The translations under genes were made by a program, and so were the position numbers. DNA of 64,000 bases, from positions 1-64,000 of the forward strand of contig NZ_JAOEGU010000012.1 in the NCBI RefSeq assembly GCF_025583945.1, in the 5' to 3' direction. The stretch is from Methylobacter psychrophilus (lineage in GTDB: Bacteria; Pseudomonadota; Gammaproteobacteria; Methylococcales; Methylomonadaceae). Below are positions 55,935 to 64,000 of this stretch, piece by piece (the first letter of the stretch is position 1; each line of letters starts with the position of its first letter). The notes under the pieces are model-generated. The model worked only from the letters and a program-made list of their open reading frames with translations. It was not told where the DNA came from and searched no databases.

Positions 55935-56818
55935 TGACTGCTATTGTCTTGATAGACCAGTTTCTTGATGCCGTTTGGGTAGAACAGGGTTTGAGCGAAA
56001 ATACCCTTTCTGCCTATGGTAGCGATTTGAGGATTTTTGCCAAATGGTTGGCAGATAAATCCCTGTTGGATGTTGATACCAGTGATTTATCAAAATTTTT
56101 GGCAAGTCGTTATAAAGCCGGTATAGGCAATCGATCTTCTGCACGTATTTTATCCAGTCTGCGTCGCTTTTATGGTTATTACATCCGCGAAAACCGGTTA
56201 ACCATTGATCCTACGGCATTAATAGAAGCGCCTCATATCGGTCGTGCTTTACCGGTGTCGCTTTCCGAGCATGATGTCGAATTATTACTGAATGCTCCGG
56301 AAGTAACCAATGCGCTTGGTTTTAGAGATAAAGCCATGCTGGAAATGCTTTATGCAACGGGGCTTAGGGTATCAGAGCTGGTTGGTTTAAAATTTGCACA
56401 AATCAGTTTCAGGCAAGGTGTAGTCAGAATAATTGGCAAAGGTAATAAAGAGCGTTTGGTACCCGTTGGTGAAGAAGCCATGAGTTGGATGGAAGGTTAT
56501 ATGAGTCAGGCCAGAAAAACTACGCTAGGTGAGCGGCAATGCGACTATTTGTTTGTCACTAACCGGGCTGGGGGCATGACAAGACAGGCTTTTTGGCATA
56601 TTATCAAACGTCATGCCAAAAAAGCCGGTATTAACAAAGAGCTGTCGCCACATACCTTAAGGCATGCTTTTGCGACACATTTGTTAAATCACGGTGCGGA
56701 CTTGCGCGTTGTGCAGTTATTATTGGGGCATGCTGATTTATCAACGACCCAAATCTATACCCATATTGCCCGCGAACGCTTAAAAGAATTACATTCAAAA
56801 TATCATCCCAGAGGATAA
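55934..56818 (+). CDS. xerD: Site-specific tyrosine recombinase XerD
   Basis: 294 residues, the normal XerD length. XerC/XerD resolves chromosome dimers at dif during division. The N-terminal core-binding domain (1-105, FLDAVWVEQGLSENTLSAYG) is followed by the catalytic domain: first Arg in LYATGLRVSELVGLKF, Lys in GKGNKERLVPV, the HxxR box LSPHTLRHAFATHLLNHGADLR, His in LLGHADLSTTQIYTHI with the nucleophile Tyr just after. XerD is chosen over XerC because the length and ATHLLNHGADLRVVQ pattern are XerD-like; this is a modest inference. No dif site was found in the window. Confidence 0.9.
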   Translation: MTAIVLIDQFLDAVWVEQGLSENTLSAYGSDLRIFAKWLADKSLLDVDTSDLSKFLASRYKAGIGNRSSARILSSLRRFYGYYIRENRLTIDPTALIEAPHIGRALPVSLSEHDVELLLNAPEVTNALGFRDKAMLEMLYATGLRVSELVGLKFAQISFRQGVVRIIGKGNKERLVPVGEEAMSWMEGYMSQARKTTLGERQCDYLFVTNRAGGMTRQAFWHIIKRHAKKAGINKELSPHTLRHAFATHLLNHGADLRVVQLLLGHADLSTTQIYTHIARERLKELHSKYHPRG

Positions 56819-56823
56819 TTAAC

Positions 56824-57597
56824 ATGGCTCAAAATATTCACCCGACCGCTTATATAGCGCCTGATGTTGTATTGGGAGACGGTGTTACCGTTGGCCCTTT
56901 TGCTGTTATTGAAAGTGGCGTTGAGATGGGTGAAAACTGCGAGATTGGTGCTCATGCGGTAGTTCATAGTCGGGTAAAAATGGGTTCCGGCAATATTTTA
57001 CACCCACATGCGGTGTTGGGCGGCTTGCCGCAAGACACCAGTTTTAAGGCCGAGACGGTTTCCTGGTTAATTATTGGCGATAATAATAATTTCAGGGAAG
57101 GCTTTACTGCGCACAGGTCTTCTAAAGAGAATGGTACAACGCGTATTGGTTCGGGTTGTTATTTTATGAATAACAGTCATGTTGCCCACGATTGCAGTAT
57201 CGGTAGTAACACGATATTTGCCAATAATGTGGCGATAGGTGGTCACGTCGAAGTGGGTAATAATGTTTTTATGGGTGGCGCTGTGGTCGTGCACCAGTTT
57301 TGCCGGATCGGTTCTTTCGCAATAGTGCAGGGTACAACAGGACTTAACATGGATGTCATGCCGTTTATGTTGATTGGTGGGCGACCGGCCCGTCACTACA
57401 AATTAAATAGCGTAGGCTTAAGGCGGGCGGGCATTACCGGAGATCGTTATAAAGTACTTTCAGCGGCATTTCGCTTGTTAAAAAACAAGCAAAGCCTGGA
57501 TGAGTTAGAAGAAACTGAAGAGTTAAGGCAATTAAAAGACTGGTTAGCCGTTAAATCCAAGCGGGGTACGCATGGCTTTATTGAGGTATCGAGCTAA
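56824..57597 (+). CDS. lpxA: Acyl-ACP-UDP-N-acetylglucosamine O-acyltransferase LpxA
   Basis: 257 residues. First step of lipid A synthesis, adding a 3-hydroxyacyl chain to UDP-GlcNAc. Left-handed beta helix from about residue 3 to 185, made of hexapeptide repeats. The catalytic His is in NNSHVAHDCSIG; AVVVHQFCRIGSFAIVQGTTGL follows; the C-terminal helical domain has SVGLRRAGIT. AGAGGA lies 8 bases before the ATG. It stands directly after xerD instead of beside lpxB and fabZ. A second, clustered lpxA elsewhere is possible, so this might be a paralogue. Confidence 0.88.
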   Translation: MAQNIHPTAYIAPDVVLGDGVTVGPFAVIESGVEMGENCEIGAHAVVHSRVKMGSGNILHPHAVLGGLPQDTSFKAETVSWLIIGDNNNFREGFTAHRSSKENGTTRIGSGCYFMNNSHVAHDCSIGSNTIFANNVAIGGHVEVGNNVFMGGAVVVHQFCRIGSFAIVQGTTGLNMDVMPFMLIGGRPARHYKLNSVGLRRAGITGDRYKVLSAAFRLLKNKQSLDELEETEELRQLKDWLAVKSKRGTHGFIEVSS

Positions 57598-57655
57598 TTT
57601 GGATCATACAGTCTTTCAGAAATTAAATTTCCATTACATTAAATTTTGAACCCGT

Positions 57656-57688
57656 ACGGATACCATCCATTGAAGGGATGGTATCCGT
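57656..57688. terminator. Strong hairpin between convergent lpxA and NlpC/P60 genes
   Basis: ACGGATACCATCC (57656-57668) and GGATGGTATCCGT (57676-57688) form a perfect 13-bp stem with a 7-base loop. Only short T runs follow on either side, so termination efficiency is uncertain. Confidence 0.65.
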
Positions 57689-57717
57689 TAGTATAGAAAT
57701 TATTTATCTGATCAAAA

Positions 57718-58194
57718 TCATTTTGGACGACGCACACCGATGTAGTGTTTTTTCCAATAGCTGTTTTTAAGATTGGAGACCAATACTTTACCGGTACGTT
57801 GGCTGGGAGCGTGAACGAATTTATCATTATTAACATAAATTCCGACATGAGAAAATGACTTGCCGTTAGTATTAAAAAAAACCAGATCACCGGAATGCAC
57901 GTCATTTTTGGGGATCTGTGGCAAAGATAATGCCATATCTTTTACTGTGCGCGGCAAGGTTATGCCCTGTTTTTCGTAGACATGTTTAACAAAGCCACTG
58001 CAATCAAAACCGTCTTCAGGTGAGCTTTTACCATAACGATAAGGCGTACCTCGCAAGCTTAGCGCATAAGTGATCACTCGCGACTGGTTTTGAGCGGCAG
58101 GCTTTATTTCAGGAACGCTGGCGCAACCGGAAAATAAAATAACGACTGCCGGCAAAAGCAAACGAATAAAAACTTTGTTGGTGGACGTATTCAT
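57718..58194 (-). CDS. NlpC/P60 family lipoprotein peptidase
   Basis: 158 residues. Lipoprotein signal peptide with hydrophobic stretch 11-21 and lipobox FSGC (Cys24), so it is anchored in the envelope. The NlpC/P60 domain has the catalytic Cys in GFDCSGFVKHVY, the first His in SFSHVGIYVNN and a further His in KFVHAPSQ; GTPYRYGKSSPE precedes the Cys. These enzymes cut peptidoglycan peptides, typically at D-Glu-mDAP or as Spr-type endopeptidases. Spr/MepS is the nearest E. coli type. It shares the minus-strand direction with nudF, 20 bases from its stop. Confidence 0.9.
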   Translation of the reverse strand: MNTSTNKVFIRLLLPAVVILFSGCASVPEIKPAAQNQSRVITYALSLRGTPYRYGKSSPEDGFDCSGFVKHVYEKQGITLPRTVKDMALSLPQIPKNDVHSGDLVFFNTNGKSFSHVGIYVNNDKFVHAPSQRTGKVLVSNLKNSYWKKHYIGVRRPK

Positions 58195-58213
58195 AAACCG
58201 GTTTTAGTCGCCG

Positions 58214-58813
58214 TTACAATAACCATTTTTGCTTGAGTTTTTGTTTGTTCAATGCCAGCCACTGAATGGCAATAATAGGAATTGCCGACTCTATTTTATT
58301 GTTTTCCAACATAAAATAGGCTTCATCAAAATCAACGGCGCGCACTAATATATCCTCGTCTTCGTGATCCAGTCCATGAATGCCGCCAATATCAGTGCTG
58401 TCTACTTTGCCACAAAACAGGGTGATTCGTTCTGCAGCTCCACCCGGTGTCGTGTAAAACTCATTAATGACCATCAATTCCTGAATTTCGCAGCCGGCTT
58501 CCTCCAGTGACTCCCGGTAAGCGACTTCTTCTGCGGTTTCACCTTCTTCAATGGCACCGGCAACAATTTCCACGAGCCAGGCTCTATCGGGTTGCAAAAT
58601 GGCACCGGCACGGAATTGTTCGATTAATATCACTTTATCGGCATGGGGGTCATATAACAGTACCGCAACGCAACTACCGCGCACAAAAACTTCACGACTT
58701 ATTTCAGCACTCCAGCCACCGGCATACAAGGTATGTTTTAAGCGGTATTTTTCCATACGGAAAAACCCCGAATAAACGGTTTCCTTATCGATAATCTCAA
58801 ATTGTTTGGTCAT
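58214..58813 (-). CDS. nudF: ADP-ribose pyrophosphatase (Nudix), NudF-like
   Basis: 199 residues. The Nudix box is GAIEEGETAEEVAYRESLEEAG, in which G, E, RE, EE and G fall at the required spacing. The upstream GSCVAVLLYDPHADKVILIEQFR and downstream TPGGAAERITLFCGKVD fit ADP-ribose pyrophosphatases. It would hydrolyse ADP-ribose to AMP and ribose 5-phosphate. The start overlaps the stop of the upstream sugar dehydrogenase gene by one base. Confidence 0.88.
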   Translation of the reverse strand: MTKQFEIIDKETVYSGFFRMEKYRLKHTLYAGGWSAEISREVFVRGSCVAVLLYDPHADKVILIEQFRAGAILQPDRAWLVEIVAGAIEEGETAEEVAYRESLEEAGCEIQELMVINEFYTTPGGAAERITLFCGKVDSTDIGGIHGLDHEDEDILVRAVDFDEAYFMLENNKIESAIPIIAIQWLALNKQKLKQKWLL

Positions 58814-59934
58814 TATTTTCCTTGGTATTCTACTTTATAAATAACACCCAGTTTGTCATCACTAATCAACAAACTGCCATCCGGTAACGTTAACATATCT
58901 ACAGGACGTCCCAACACATTACCTTCTTTGGTTAACCAGCCACTAATAAAGTCCTGTTCGGAAACGGGTTTACCTTTATTAAACCTGATTAAATCAACGC
59001 GATAGCCTTGCGGTTCAGTTCTATTCCAGGAGCCATGCTGTGCGACAAATAACTGGTTTTTGTATTCAACAGGAAATTGTGTGCCTTGATAAAACCGTAA
59101 GCCTAACGGGGCAATATGGGCTTTAAATTTCCATACCGGAGCGGTAAATTGTGAACATTTTTTATCGGCCGCTAATTCAGGATCAGGAATGTTGCCACCA
59201 TGACAATAGGGATAGCCAAAATGATCACCTTTAACAGACCATTGGTTAAGTTCATCGGGTGGCGTATCTTCACCTAAAAGATCCCGGCCATTATCGTTAA
59301 AAAACAACGTGCCCGTTTCCGGTTGCCAATCAAAACCAACGGTGTTTCTAATACCCTTGGCAATAATTTCAAAATCACTGCCATCAGGATTTAACCTGAC
59401 CAGCGAGGCATAAATATCTTTTTCAGGATTACAAATATTGCAGGGCGCACCAATGGCTGTGTACAACTTGTTATCAGGACCAAAACGCAGATATTTCCAG
59501 CCGTGATGTTTATCAGAGGGAAATTGGTCATAGATAACAACGGGTTTGGGAGGCTTGGTTAACTGCTTGGTAATGCCATCAAAACGGATAATACGATTGA
59601 TTTCTGCGACATAAAGTGCACTGTCCTTAAATGCGACGCCATTGGGCATCCTTAAATTGCTGGCAATAACATGGTGTTGTTCAGCTATCCCGTCATTATT
59701 GCTATCTTGTAGTGCATAGACGCTGCCTTTTGCACCTGTGCCGACAAAGACGACGCCATTATCACCCAAGGCTAGACTGCGTGCATTGGGTACGTTATCG
59801 GCATAAATGGATATTTTAAAGCCTTCGGGTAGATGCAGTTGTTTTAATACGGCCTGATGATCACCGGATTCTGCAAAAGCCAAACAAGTATTAAGTAAAA
59901 GTAAGGAAAGTAGCGTGGTTTTAAAAAAATACAT
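58813..59934 (-). CDS. Exported PQQ-dependent sugar dehydrogenase-like protein
   Basis: 373 residues with an N-terminal signal peptide (hydrophobic 7-20, cleavage near AFAES). The rest is a beta-propeller of the glucose/sorbosone dehydrogenase family: LHLPEGFKISIYADNVPNARSLALGDNG, VFVGTGAKGSVYAL, NGVAFKDSALYVAEINRI, HHGWKYLRFGPDNKLYTAIGAPCN, GTLFFNDNGRD and QLFVAQHGSWNRTEPQGYRV. Family members bind PQQ and oxidise sugars or aldoses in the periplasm, but many lack activity; the substrate is unknown. It is the first gene of a three-gene minus-strand run with nudF and the NlpC/P60 gene. Confidence 0.82.
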   Translation of the reverse strand: MYFFKTTLLSLLLLNTCLAFAESGDHQAVLKQLHLPEGFKISIYADNVPNARSLALGDNGVVFVGTGAKGSVYALQDSNNDGIAEQHHVIASNLRMPNGVAFKDSALYVAEINRIIRFDGITKQLTKPPKPVVIYDQFPSDKHHGWKYLRFGPDNKLYTAIGAPCNICNPEKDIYASLVRLNPDGSDFEIIAKGIRNTVGFDWQPETGTLFFNDNGRDLLGEDTPPDELNQWSVKGDHFGYPYCHGGNIPDPELAADKKCSQFTAPVWKFKAHIAPLGLRFYQGTQFPVEYKNQLFVAQHGSWNRTEPQGYRVDLIRFNKGKPVSEQDFISGWLTKEGNVLGRPVDMLTLPDGSLLISDDKLGVIYKVEYQGK

Positions 59935-60047
59935 GACAATGATCTTAATAAATAGACTTTGCTATATATTATCATTCTTATGAGGGTTGGAATGTGTTAT
60001 TAAATCCCCATATTAGATCGAACATCAACTTATCTGAGGCTATTACC

Positions 60048-60923
60048 ATGATGCGAATTTTTCTTTTTCTGGCGACCAATATTGCAATAATGGTTGTTGT
60101 CAGTATTATTTTTAATTTATTGGGCTTAAGCGGTACTTTGGATGCACAAGGCATAGATCTTAATCTTAATGCCTTATTAGTTATGTCAGCGGTAATCGGC
60201 ATGACAGGTTCAGTAATTTCTCTGGCGATGTCAAAATGGTCTGCCAAACGGGCGATGGGCGTGCATGTTATTGAACAACCGCAAAATCAGACTGAACAAT
60301 GGTTACTGGATATTGTGTCTAAGCAGGCACGCCTTGCCGGAATCGATATGCCTGAAGTAGGTATTTTCGAAACCCCTGAAGCTAATGCTTTTGCTACCGG
60401 AATGAATAAAAACAGTGCGCTGGTAGCAGTCAGTACCGGTTTACTGCAAAATATGAATGCCGATGAAGTGGAAGCTGTAGTGGGCCATGAAATGACCCAT
60501 GTTGCCAACGGCGATATGGTTACCATGGCTTTAATGCAAGGAGTGGTAAACACTTTTGTATTCTTTTTTGCAACCATCATTGGTCACTTTGTTGATCGTG
60601 TTGTCTTTAAAACCGAGCGAGGTTATGGGCCTGCTTATTACATTACTCAAATGGTTGCACAAATTGCCCTGGGTTTTCTGGCGTCAATGTTGGTTATGTG
60701 GTTTTCTCGTTATAGAGAGTTTAAAGCCGATGCCGGTGGTGCAAAATTGGCCGGTAGTGAAAAAATGATTGCCGCTTTACGTGCTTTGCAACGTGGACAA
60801 GAGGCGCAAGATTTGCCCGGACAATTAGCGGCTTTTGGTATTAATGGCGGTGGCGTAAGCCGATTGTTCATGAGTCATCCACCATTGGAAGAGCGGATTG
60901 CTGCTTTACAAAACAATCGTTAA
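60048..60923 (+). CDS. htpX: Membrane metalloprotease HtpX
   Basis: 291 residues from ATG 60048 ([10 protein letters not shown]). Zinc protease of membrane protein quality control. Four membrane segments: about 5-25, 43-62 and two near 160-215 ([27 protein letters not shown]). The active-site HEMTH is at residues 147-151 ([13 protein letters not shown]). The third zinc ligand is the Glu in [17 protein letters not shown]. The [12 protein letters not shown] end is typical. GAGG lies before the ATG. An upstream in-frame GTG at 59994 would add 18 polar residues outside the family. Confidence 0.94.
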   Translation: MMRIFLFLATNIAIMVVVSIIFNLLGLSGTLDAQGIDLNLNALLVMSAVIGMTGSVISLAMSKWSAKRAMGVHVIEQPQNQTEQWLLDIVSKQARLAGIDMPEVGIFETPEANAFATGMNKNSALVAVSTGLLQNMNADEVEAVVGHEMTHVANGDMVTMALMQGVVNTFVFFFATIIGHFVDRVVFKTERGYGPAYYITQMVAQIALGFLASMLVMWFSRYREFKADAGGAKLAGSEKMIAALRALQRGQEAQDLPGQLAAFGINGGGVSRLFMSHPPLEERIAALQNNR

Positions 60924-61258
60924 GTCATTTGATTTGGTATTTTACTAACCGCGAACGTTAAACTATTTAAAAGATTATCACCACGAAGAGCACGAAGAAG
61001 TAAACTTTCGTGCCCTTCATACTGACGCGTGACGTGGGTTGCAGTCCAGTACACTCATGTCTTGAAAACTATTGCGATTTTTAACTGTTTAGGTCAAGTT
61101 TGCAAACCTCGACCGGCATGGTTGCAGCAATAAAAAAAGCTCCGTTAATCTGTTTTAAGTAATATGTCCTGAATATCCGCGCTTTAAATTATTCATTTGT
61201 AACCAGTTCGCGTAAAATCAAGCGCTATAAAACTATAATAATTATCTCAAGGAACACC
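60924..61258. repeat. Intergenic region with a CACGAAG-family copy
   Basis: CACCACGAAGAGCACGAAG starts at 60980, and the partial right arm TTTCGTGCCCTTCAT ends at 61020. Then follows about 120 bases that include the reverse complement of ATGCCGGTCGAGGTTTGCAA (61100-61119), shared with the copy at 7416. It resembles the composite copy in the hyp operon, in diverged form. No gene is seen. Confidence 0.7.
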
Positions 61259-61639
61259 ATGAAAAATATTCTTTTCTTAAGTCTATTGTTGTCTGCCGGA
61301 ACTGCTTTTTCTGATGATGCGAAAAATGAGTGGCATAACACTACCTTATCAGATGCCACTATTGAAAAAATTCAGGCGGTTAAATATGAGTATAAAAAGT
61401 GTGTTGGCGGTGAAATGCAAAAATCAGTCTATCAGAAGCAGGACTCACGCCAGGCGACTGATGCCATTATGAAGCAATGTGAAGCTAATTTAGCGAAGAT
61501 GCGTGAAGTCTATGCTGAAGCAAAAGTGCCGGAAGTTATTGCCGATCGACATTTAAAACAAGTGCGCACACAAACTACGCGCGATGCTTTGCAAGGTATG
61601 ATATTTTCTGAGGCATCGCGTAAAGCGGGCAATCAATAA
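61259..61639 (+). CDS. Small exported protein, unknown function
   Basis: 126 residues. A signal peptide is visible (MKNILFLSLLLSAGTAFSDD, cleavage after the AFS). The mature part is helical and charged, with two Cys (YKKCVGGEM and MKQCEANL) that may form a disulfide. I do not recognise a family. The gene is followed 20 bases later by the DUF2760 gene, and an AAGGAA ribosome binding site precedes it. Confidence 0.7.
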   Translation: MKNILFLSLLLSAGTAFSDDAKNEWHNTTLSDATIEKIQAVKYEYKKCVGGEMQKSVYQKQDSRQATDAIMKQCEANLAKMREVYAEAKVPEVIADRHLKQVRTQTTRDALQGMIFSEASRKAGNQ

Positions 61640-61659
61640 TAAAAATAGAGGTTCTTTTA

Positions 61660-62331
61660 ATGAATATGATTTACGCAATTGATTTATCGCTTAAACCTAC
61701 CACCTTTGATTTATGGCATGTCTGCCTGGCGGGTACCGTAGTTTTATTAGCCCTGATTCTTATTGTATTGCTGCTTACCATGCTCGTTAGCTTGGCGCGC
61801 TGTAAGAAAAAGCCCGGAGTACAACCCGTCCAACAAGCTGCGCCAACTCCCGCTCCCGAACCTGTCGTAAAAATCGTGGAGAAAATTGTCGAAGTTGAAA
61901 AGCTTGTTTATGCACCGGCACCGGCACCGGAGCCTGTGATATTAAAAGAATCTACACCCGATGCCGCATTACAACTACTGGGACTACTACAAAAAGAAGC
62001 ACGTTTTATCGACTTTATTAAAGAAGATATTACTTCCTACAACGATGCAGATATTGGTATTGCTGCACGCGTTGTTCATGAAGGCTGTAACAAAGCAATT
62101 AACGAACACTTTACACTGGCACCGGTTCGTAGCGAGCAAGAAGGTGAAAAAATCACTCTGCCACAAGGCTTTGATGCCGCTGCAGTGCGATTAACCGGTA
62201 ATATTGTCGGTTCGGCACCTTTTACGGGAACGCTGATACATAAGGGTTGGCAGGTAACGAGCATCAGACTGCCAAAATTAACTCAAGGCCATAATGCCGC
62301 TATTCTTGCCGCAGCAGAGGTTGAGTTATGA
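61660..62331 (+). CDS. DUF2760 membrane protein
   Basis: 223 residues. One membrane helix (about 24-47: LAGTVVLLALILIVLLLTMLVSL), a Pro/Ala/Glu-rich linker (60-100, APTPAPEPV repeats) and a C-terminal DUF2760 domain: ALQLLGLLQKEARFIDFIKEDITSYNDADIGIAARVVHEGC, LPQGFDAAAVRLTGN, GTLIHKGWQV and a final PKLTQGHNAAILAAAEVEL. The family is of unknown function and commonly neighbours Hsp70-family genes, as here: the stop overlaps the next start (ATGA). Coupled translation suggests the two proteins work together. Confidence 0.8.
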   Translation: MNMIYAIDLSLKPTTFDLWHVCLAGTVVLLALILIVLLLTMLVSLARCKKKPGVQPVQQAAPTPAPEPVVKIVEKIVEVEKLVYAPAPAPEPVILKESTPDAALQLLGLLQKEARFIDFIKEDITSYNDADIGIAARVVHEGCNKAINEHFTLAPVRSEQEGEKITLPQGFDAAAVRLTGNIVGSAPFTGTLIHKGWQVTSIRLPKLTQGHNAAILAAAEVEL

Positions 62332-64000
62332 GTTTGTTTGGGCATATAAAAAAGCAGACAGACAACAAAGAAGAAGCGGTGAGCCAAAAAGTTTCGGCAA
62401 TACCTGTTTCAGAGCCTTATGCCGATGATAATAAAGATTCGGCAGGTTTTGGTAATGGATTGTTCAACACAGAGCCTCAAAACCAACAGGTCGATAATTC
62501 TGTTGATGAAGATTTTTCTGCGTCAGAATCTTCCTCGGAAACAGACATAAAAGAAACCAGTCAAGACAATGTGTCTTTAGCCCCCAAGCGTTTTTCAGTC
62601 GGTATCGATTTAGGTACGACCCATTGTGTTTTGTCATATGCCGAGATTACCGATAGTGACGATGGAGAATTTTCCCAGCAGGTCATGGCAATACCGCAGT
62701 TAACCTCGCCAGGTGTAGTTGAAGACAGTTTTCAGTTACCGTCATTCTTATATCAGGCCCACCAGGCAGAGCTTGCCGAAGGATCTACGTCCTTACCTTG
62801 GAATGTAAAACCGGATTATCTGGTCGGTGAAATAGCCCGTAATTTGGGTAGTAAAACGCCCATTCGTCTCGTATCCAGTGCCAAAAGCTGGTTATGTCAT
62901 GCCGGGGTAGATTGTAAATCACCGATACTGCCAGCAGATGCGCCCGATGAAGTAGAACGCATTTCACCGTTTCAGGCAACCACGGCTTATCTGCAACATA
63001 TCCGTGATGCTTGGCAAAGTCTGCATCCTGAGGCACCGTTGGACAAACAGGATTTGGTGATTACCGTACCTGCCTCGTTTGATCCGGCTGCTCGTGAATT
63101 GACTGTTGAATCGGCACGCGCAGTCGGTCTTGATCAAGCAATTTTATTGGAAGAGCCCCAGGCGGCTTTGTATAGCTGGATTGAAAAAAGTCAGGGTGAT
63201 TGGCGTAAACAAGCGACGTGCGGCGATATTATCCTGGTTATTGATGTTGGCGGTGGAACCACTGATTTATCGTTGATAGCGGTTACCGAGAAAGATGGAA
63301 ATCTCGAGCTTACCCGTGTTGCTGTAGGCGATCATATTTTACTGGGCGGCGATAATATGGATTTGGCGCTAGCCTATACCGTTAAAGCCAAGCTGGAACA
63401 AGATGGAAAACGCCTGGAACCTTGGCAAATTCAGGCTTTAACCCATAGTTGCCGGGATGCTAAAGAAAAAATCTTTAATTCAGCTGATATTGATAATATT
63501 CCTTTGGTAGTTGCCAGTCGTGGTTCGTCTTTAATGTCTGGTAACCTGCGTACTGAATTAACCCGTGAGGAAGTCAATAGAGTACTGGTTGAAGGTTTCT
63601 TGCCTAAAGTAGCGGTTAGTGAGAGACCGGTAAGTCGTACCCGTACGGGTTTAAGAACGACCGGCTTGCCTTATGCGCAGGATGCAGGGATTACGCGTCA
63701 TTTAGCGGCTTTTCTGACCAAACAGCAAAATGCTACCGACGATCTTAACGATATCAACCTGCCGGAACATGCGACCTTTTTGCATCCCACTGCCGTCTTG
63801 TTTAATGGTGGCGTGTTAAAAGCCAATGCACTGGCTGAGCGATTAATGGAGGTGTTAAATTCTTGGTTAGCCGCTGAACAAGCGCCTGAAGCGCGCTTGT
63901 TAGCTGGTGCTGATCTTGATTTGGCCGTTGCACGAGGTGCCGCTTATTATGGTTTTGTACGAAAAGGCAAAGGTGTGCGTATTAAAGGTGGCACGGCTGC
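62328..64000 (+). CDS. Hsp70-family ATPase, truncated by right window edge
   Basis: 557 residues are visible. The first 85 residues are acidic and low-complexity. The Hsp70 ATPase domain begins at RFSVGIDLGTTHCVLSYAE (phosphate-1 motif, Gly92); VITVPASFDPAARELTVESARAVGLDQ, LLEEPQAALYSWIE (connect-1) and LVIDVGGGTTDLSLIAV (phosphate-2) follow, then LGGDNMDLALA and FNGGVLKANALAERLMEVL. It is not DnaK: the linker and catalytic-lobe sequence differ, and the family usually lacks a standard substrate-binding domain. It starts inside the stop of the DUF2760 gene. The 3' end is outside the window. Confidence 0.85.
   Translation, partial: MSLFGHIKKQTDNKEEAVSQKVSAIPVSEPYADDNKDSAGFGNGLFNTEPQNQQVDNSVDEDFSASESSSETDIKETSQDNVSLAPKRFSVGIDLGTTHCVLSYAEITDSDDGEFSQQVMAIPQLTSPGVVEDSFQLPSFLYQAHQAELAEGSTSLPWNVKPDYLVGEIARNLGSKTPIRLVSSAKSWLCHAGVDCKSPILPADAPDEVERISPFQATTAYLQHIRDAWQSLHPEAPLDKQDLVITVPASFDPAARELTVESARAVGLDQAILLEEPQAALYSWIEKSQGDWRKQATCGDIILVIDVGGGTTDLSLIAVTEKDGNLELTRVAVGDHILLGGDNMDLALAYTVKAKLEQDGKRLEPWQIQALTHSCRDAKEKIFNSADIDNIPLVVASRGSSLMSGNLRTELTREEVNRVLVEGFLPKVAVSERPVSRTRTGLRTTGLPYAQDAGITRHLAAFLTKQQNATDDLNDINLPEHATFLHPTAVLFNGGVLKANALAERLMEVLNSWLAAEQAPEARLLAGADLDLAVARGAAYYGFVRKGKGVRIKGGTA

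Overview
The window looks like a chromosomal segment of a moderately AT-rich gammaproteobacterium. Gene content and order (a ubiG-mupP-yciK block, xerD, lpxA, lpxD, htpX, thiC under a TPP riboswitch, an IS of a type common in Methylococcales, multi-PAS hybrid kinases) are compatible with a gammaproteobacterial methanotroph. No methane oxidation gene lies in the window, so that placement is an inference.

Layout. 1-3.5 kb: signalling genes (a hybrid histidine kinase cut by the left edge, an HDOD protein, a single-domain response regulator). 3.8-14.4 kb: a [NiFe]-hydrogenase locus, all on the minus strand. In transcription order it holds a hypC paralogue, hupD, a hupH-like gene, hupS, hupL, hupE, hypC, hypA, hypB, hypD and hypF. 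Neither hypE nor a cytochrome b subunit gene is present. Copies of a palindromic CACGAAG repeat family sit between hypB and hypD and between hypD and hypF. 15.0-23.8 kb: one giant gene for a cyclic beta-1,2-glucan synthase-like protein of 2921 residues. 23.9-31.2 kb: a flavin reductase-like protein, a large MscS-superfamily channel, convergent overlapping dhaL and dhaK, and a HAD phosphatase. 31.6-35.6 kb: a patatin-like protein whose catalytic Ser and Asp are separated by a membrane domain, and a lipoprotein lysophospholipase. 35.7-37.0 kb: moaE-moaD diverging from moaC. 37.0-40.9 kb: lpxD, ubiG, mupP, a YciK-like SDR and sufT. 40.9-41.2 kb: a MITE-like palindrome and another CACGAAG repeat. 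41.2-43.3 kb: a histone deacetylase-family hydrolase convergent with an AI-2E family permease. 43.4-48.4 kb: a DHH protein, cysC, manC-type GMP/PMI, galU and a family 2 glycosyltransferase, largely sugar-nucleotide supply. 48.6-50.7 kb: TPP riboswitch and thiC. 50.9-55.4 kb: a disturbed zone with a DUF2914 protein, a complete IS with 20-bp terminal repeats and 7-bp target duplications, a frameshifted H-NS-like gene, aguB-like amidase, a short ORF and the decayed remains of a family 4 glycosyltransferase. 55.4-60.9 kb: ogt, xerD, lpxA, then on the minus strand a chain of PQQ-type sugar dehydrogenase, nudF and NlpC/P60 genes, then htpX. 61.2-64.0 kb: a small exported protein, a DUF2760 membrane protein and an Hsp70-family ATPase that runs off the right edge.

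How they work together. The hydrogenase block encodes a Tat-exported small subunit, the NiFe large subunit, its endopeptidase, a putative nickel permease and most of the Hyp cofactor machinery; HypE must come from elsewhere. The moa genes supply molybdopterin. lpxA, lpxD, galU, manC and the glycosyltransferase serve the cell envelope, and mupP serves peptidoglycan recycling. No tRNA, rRNA, CRISPR array or prophage was recognised. All calls come from reading the sequence; no database search was run.
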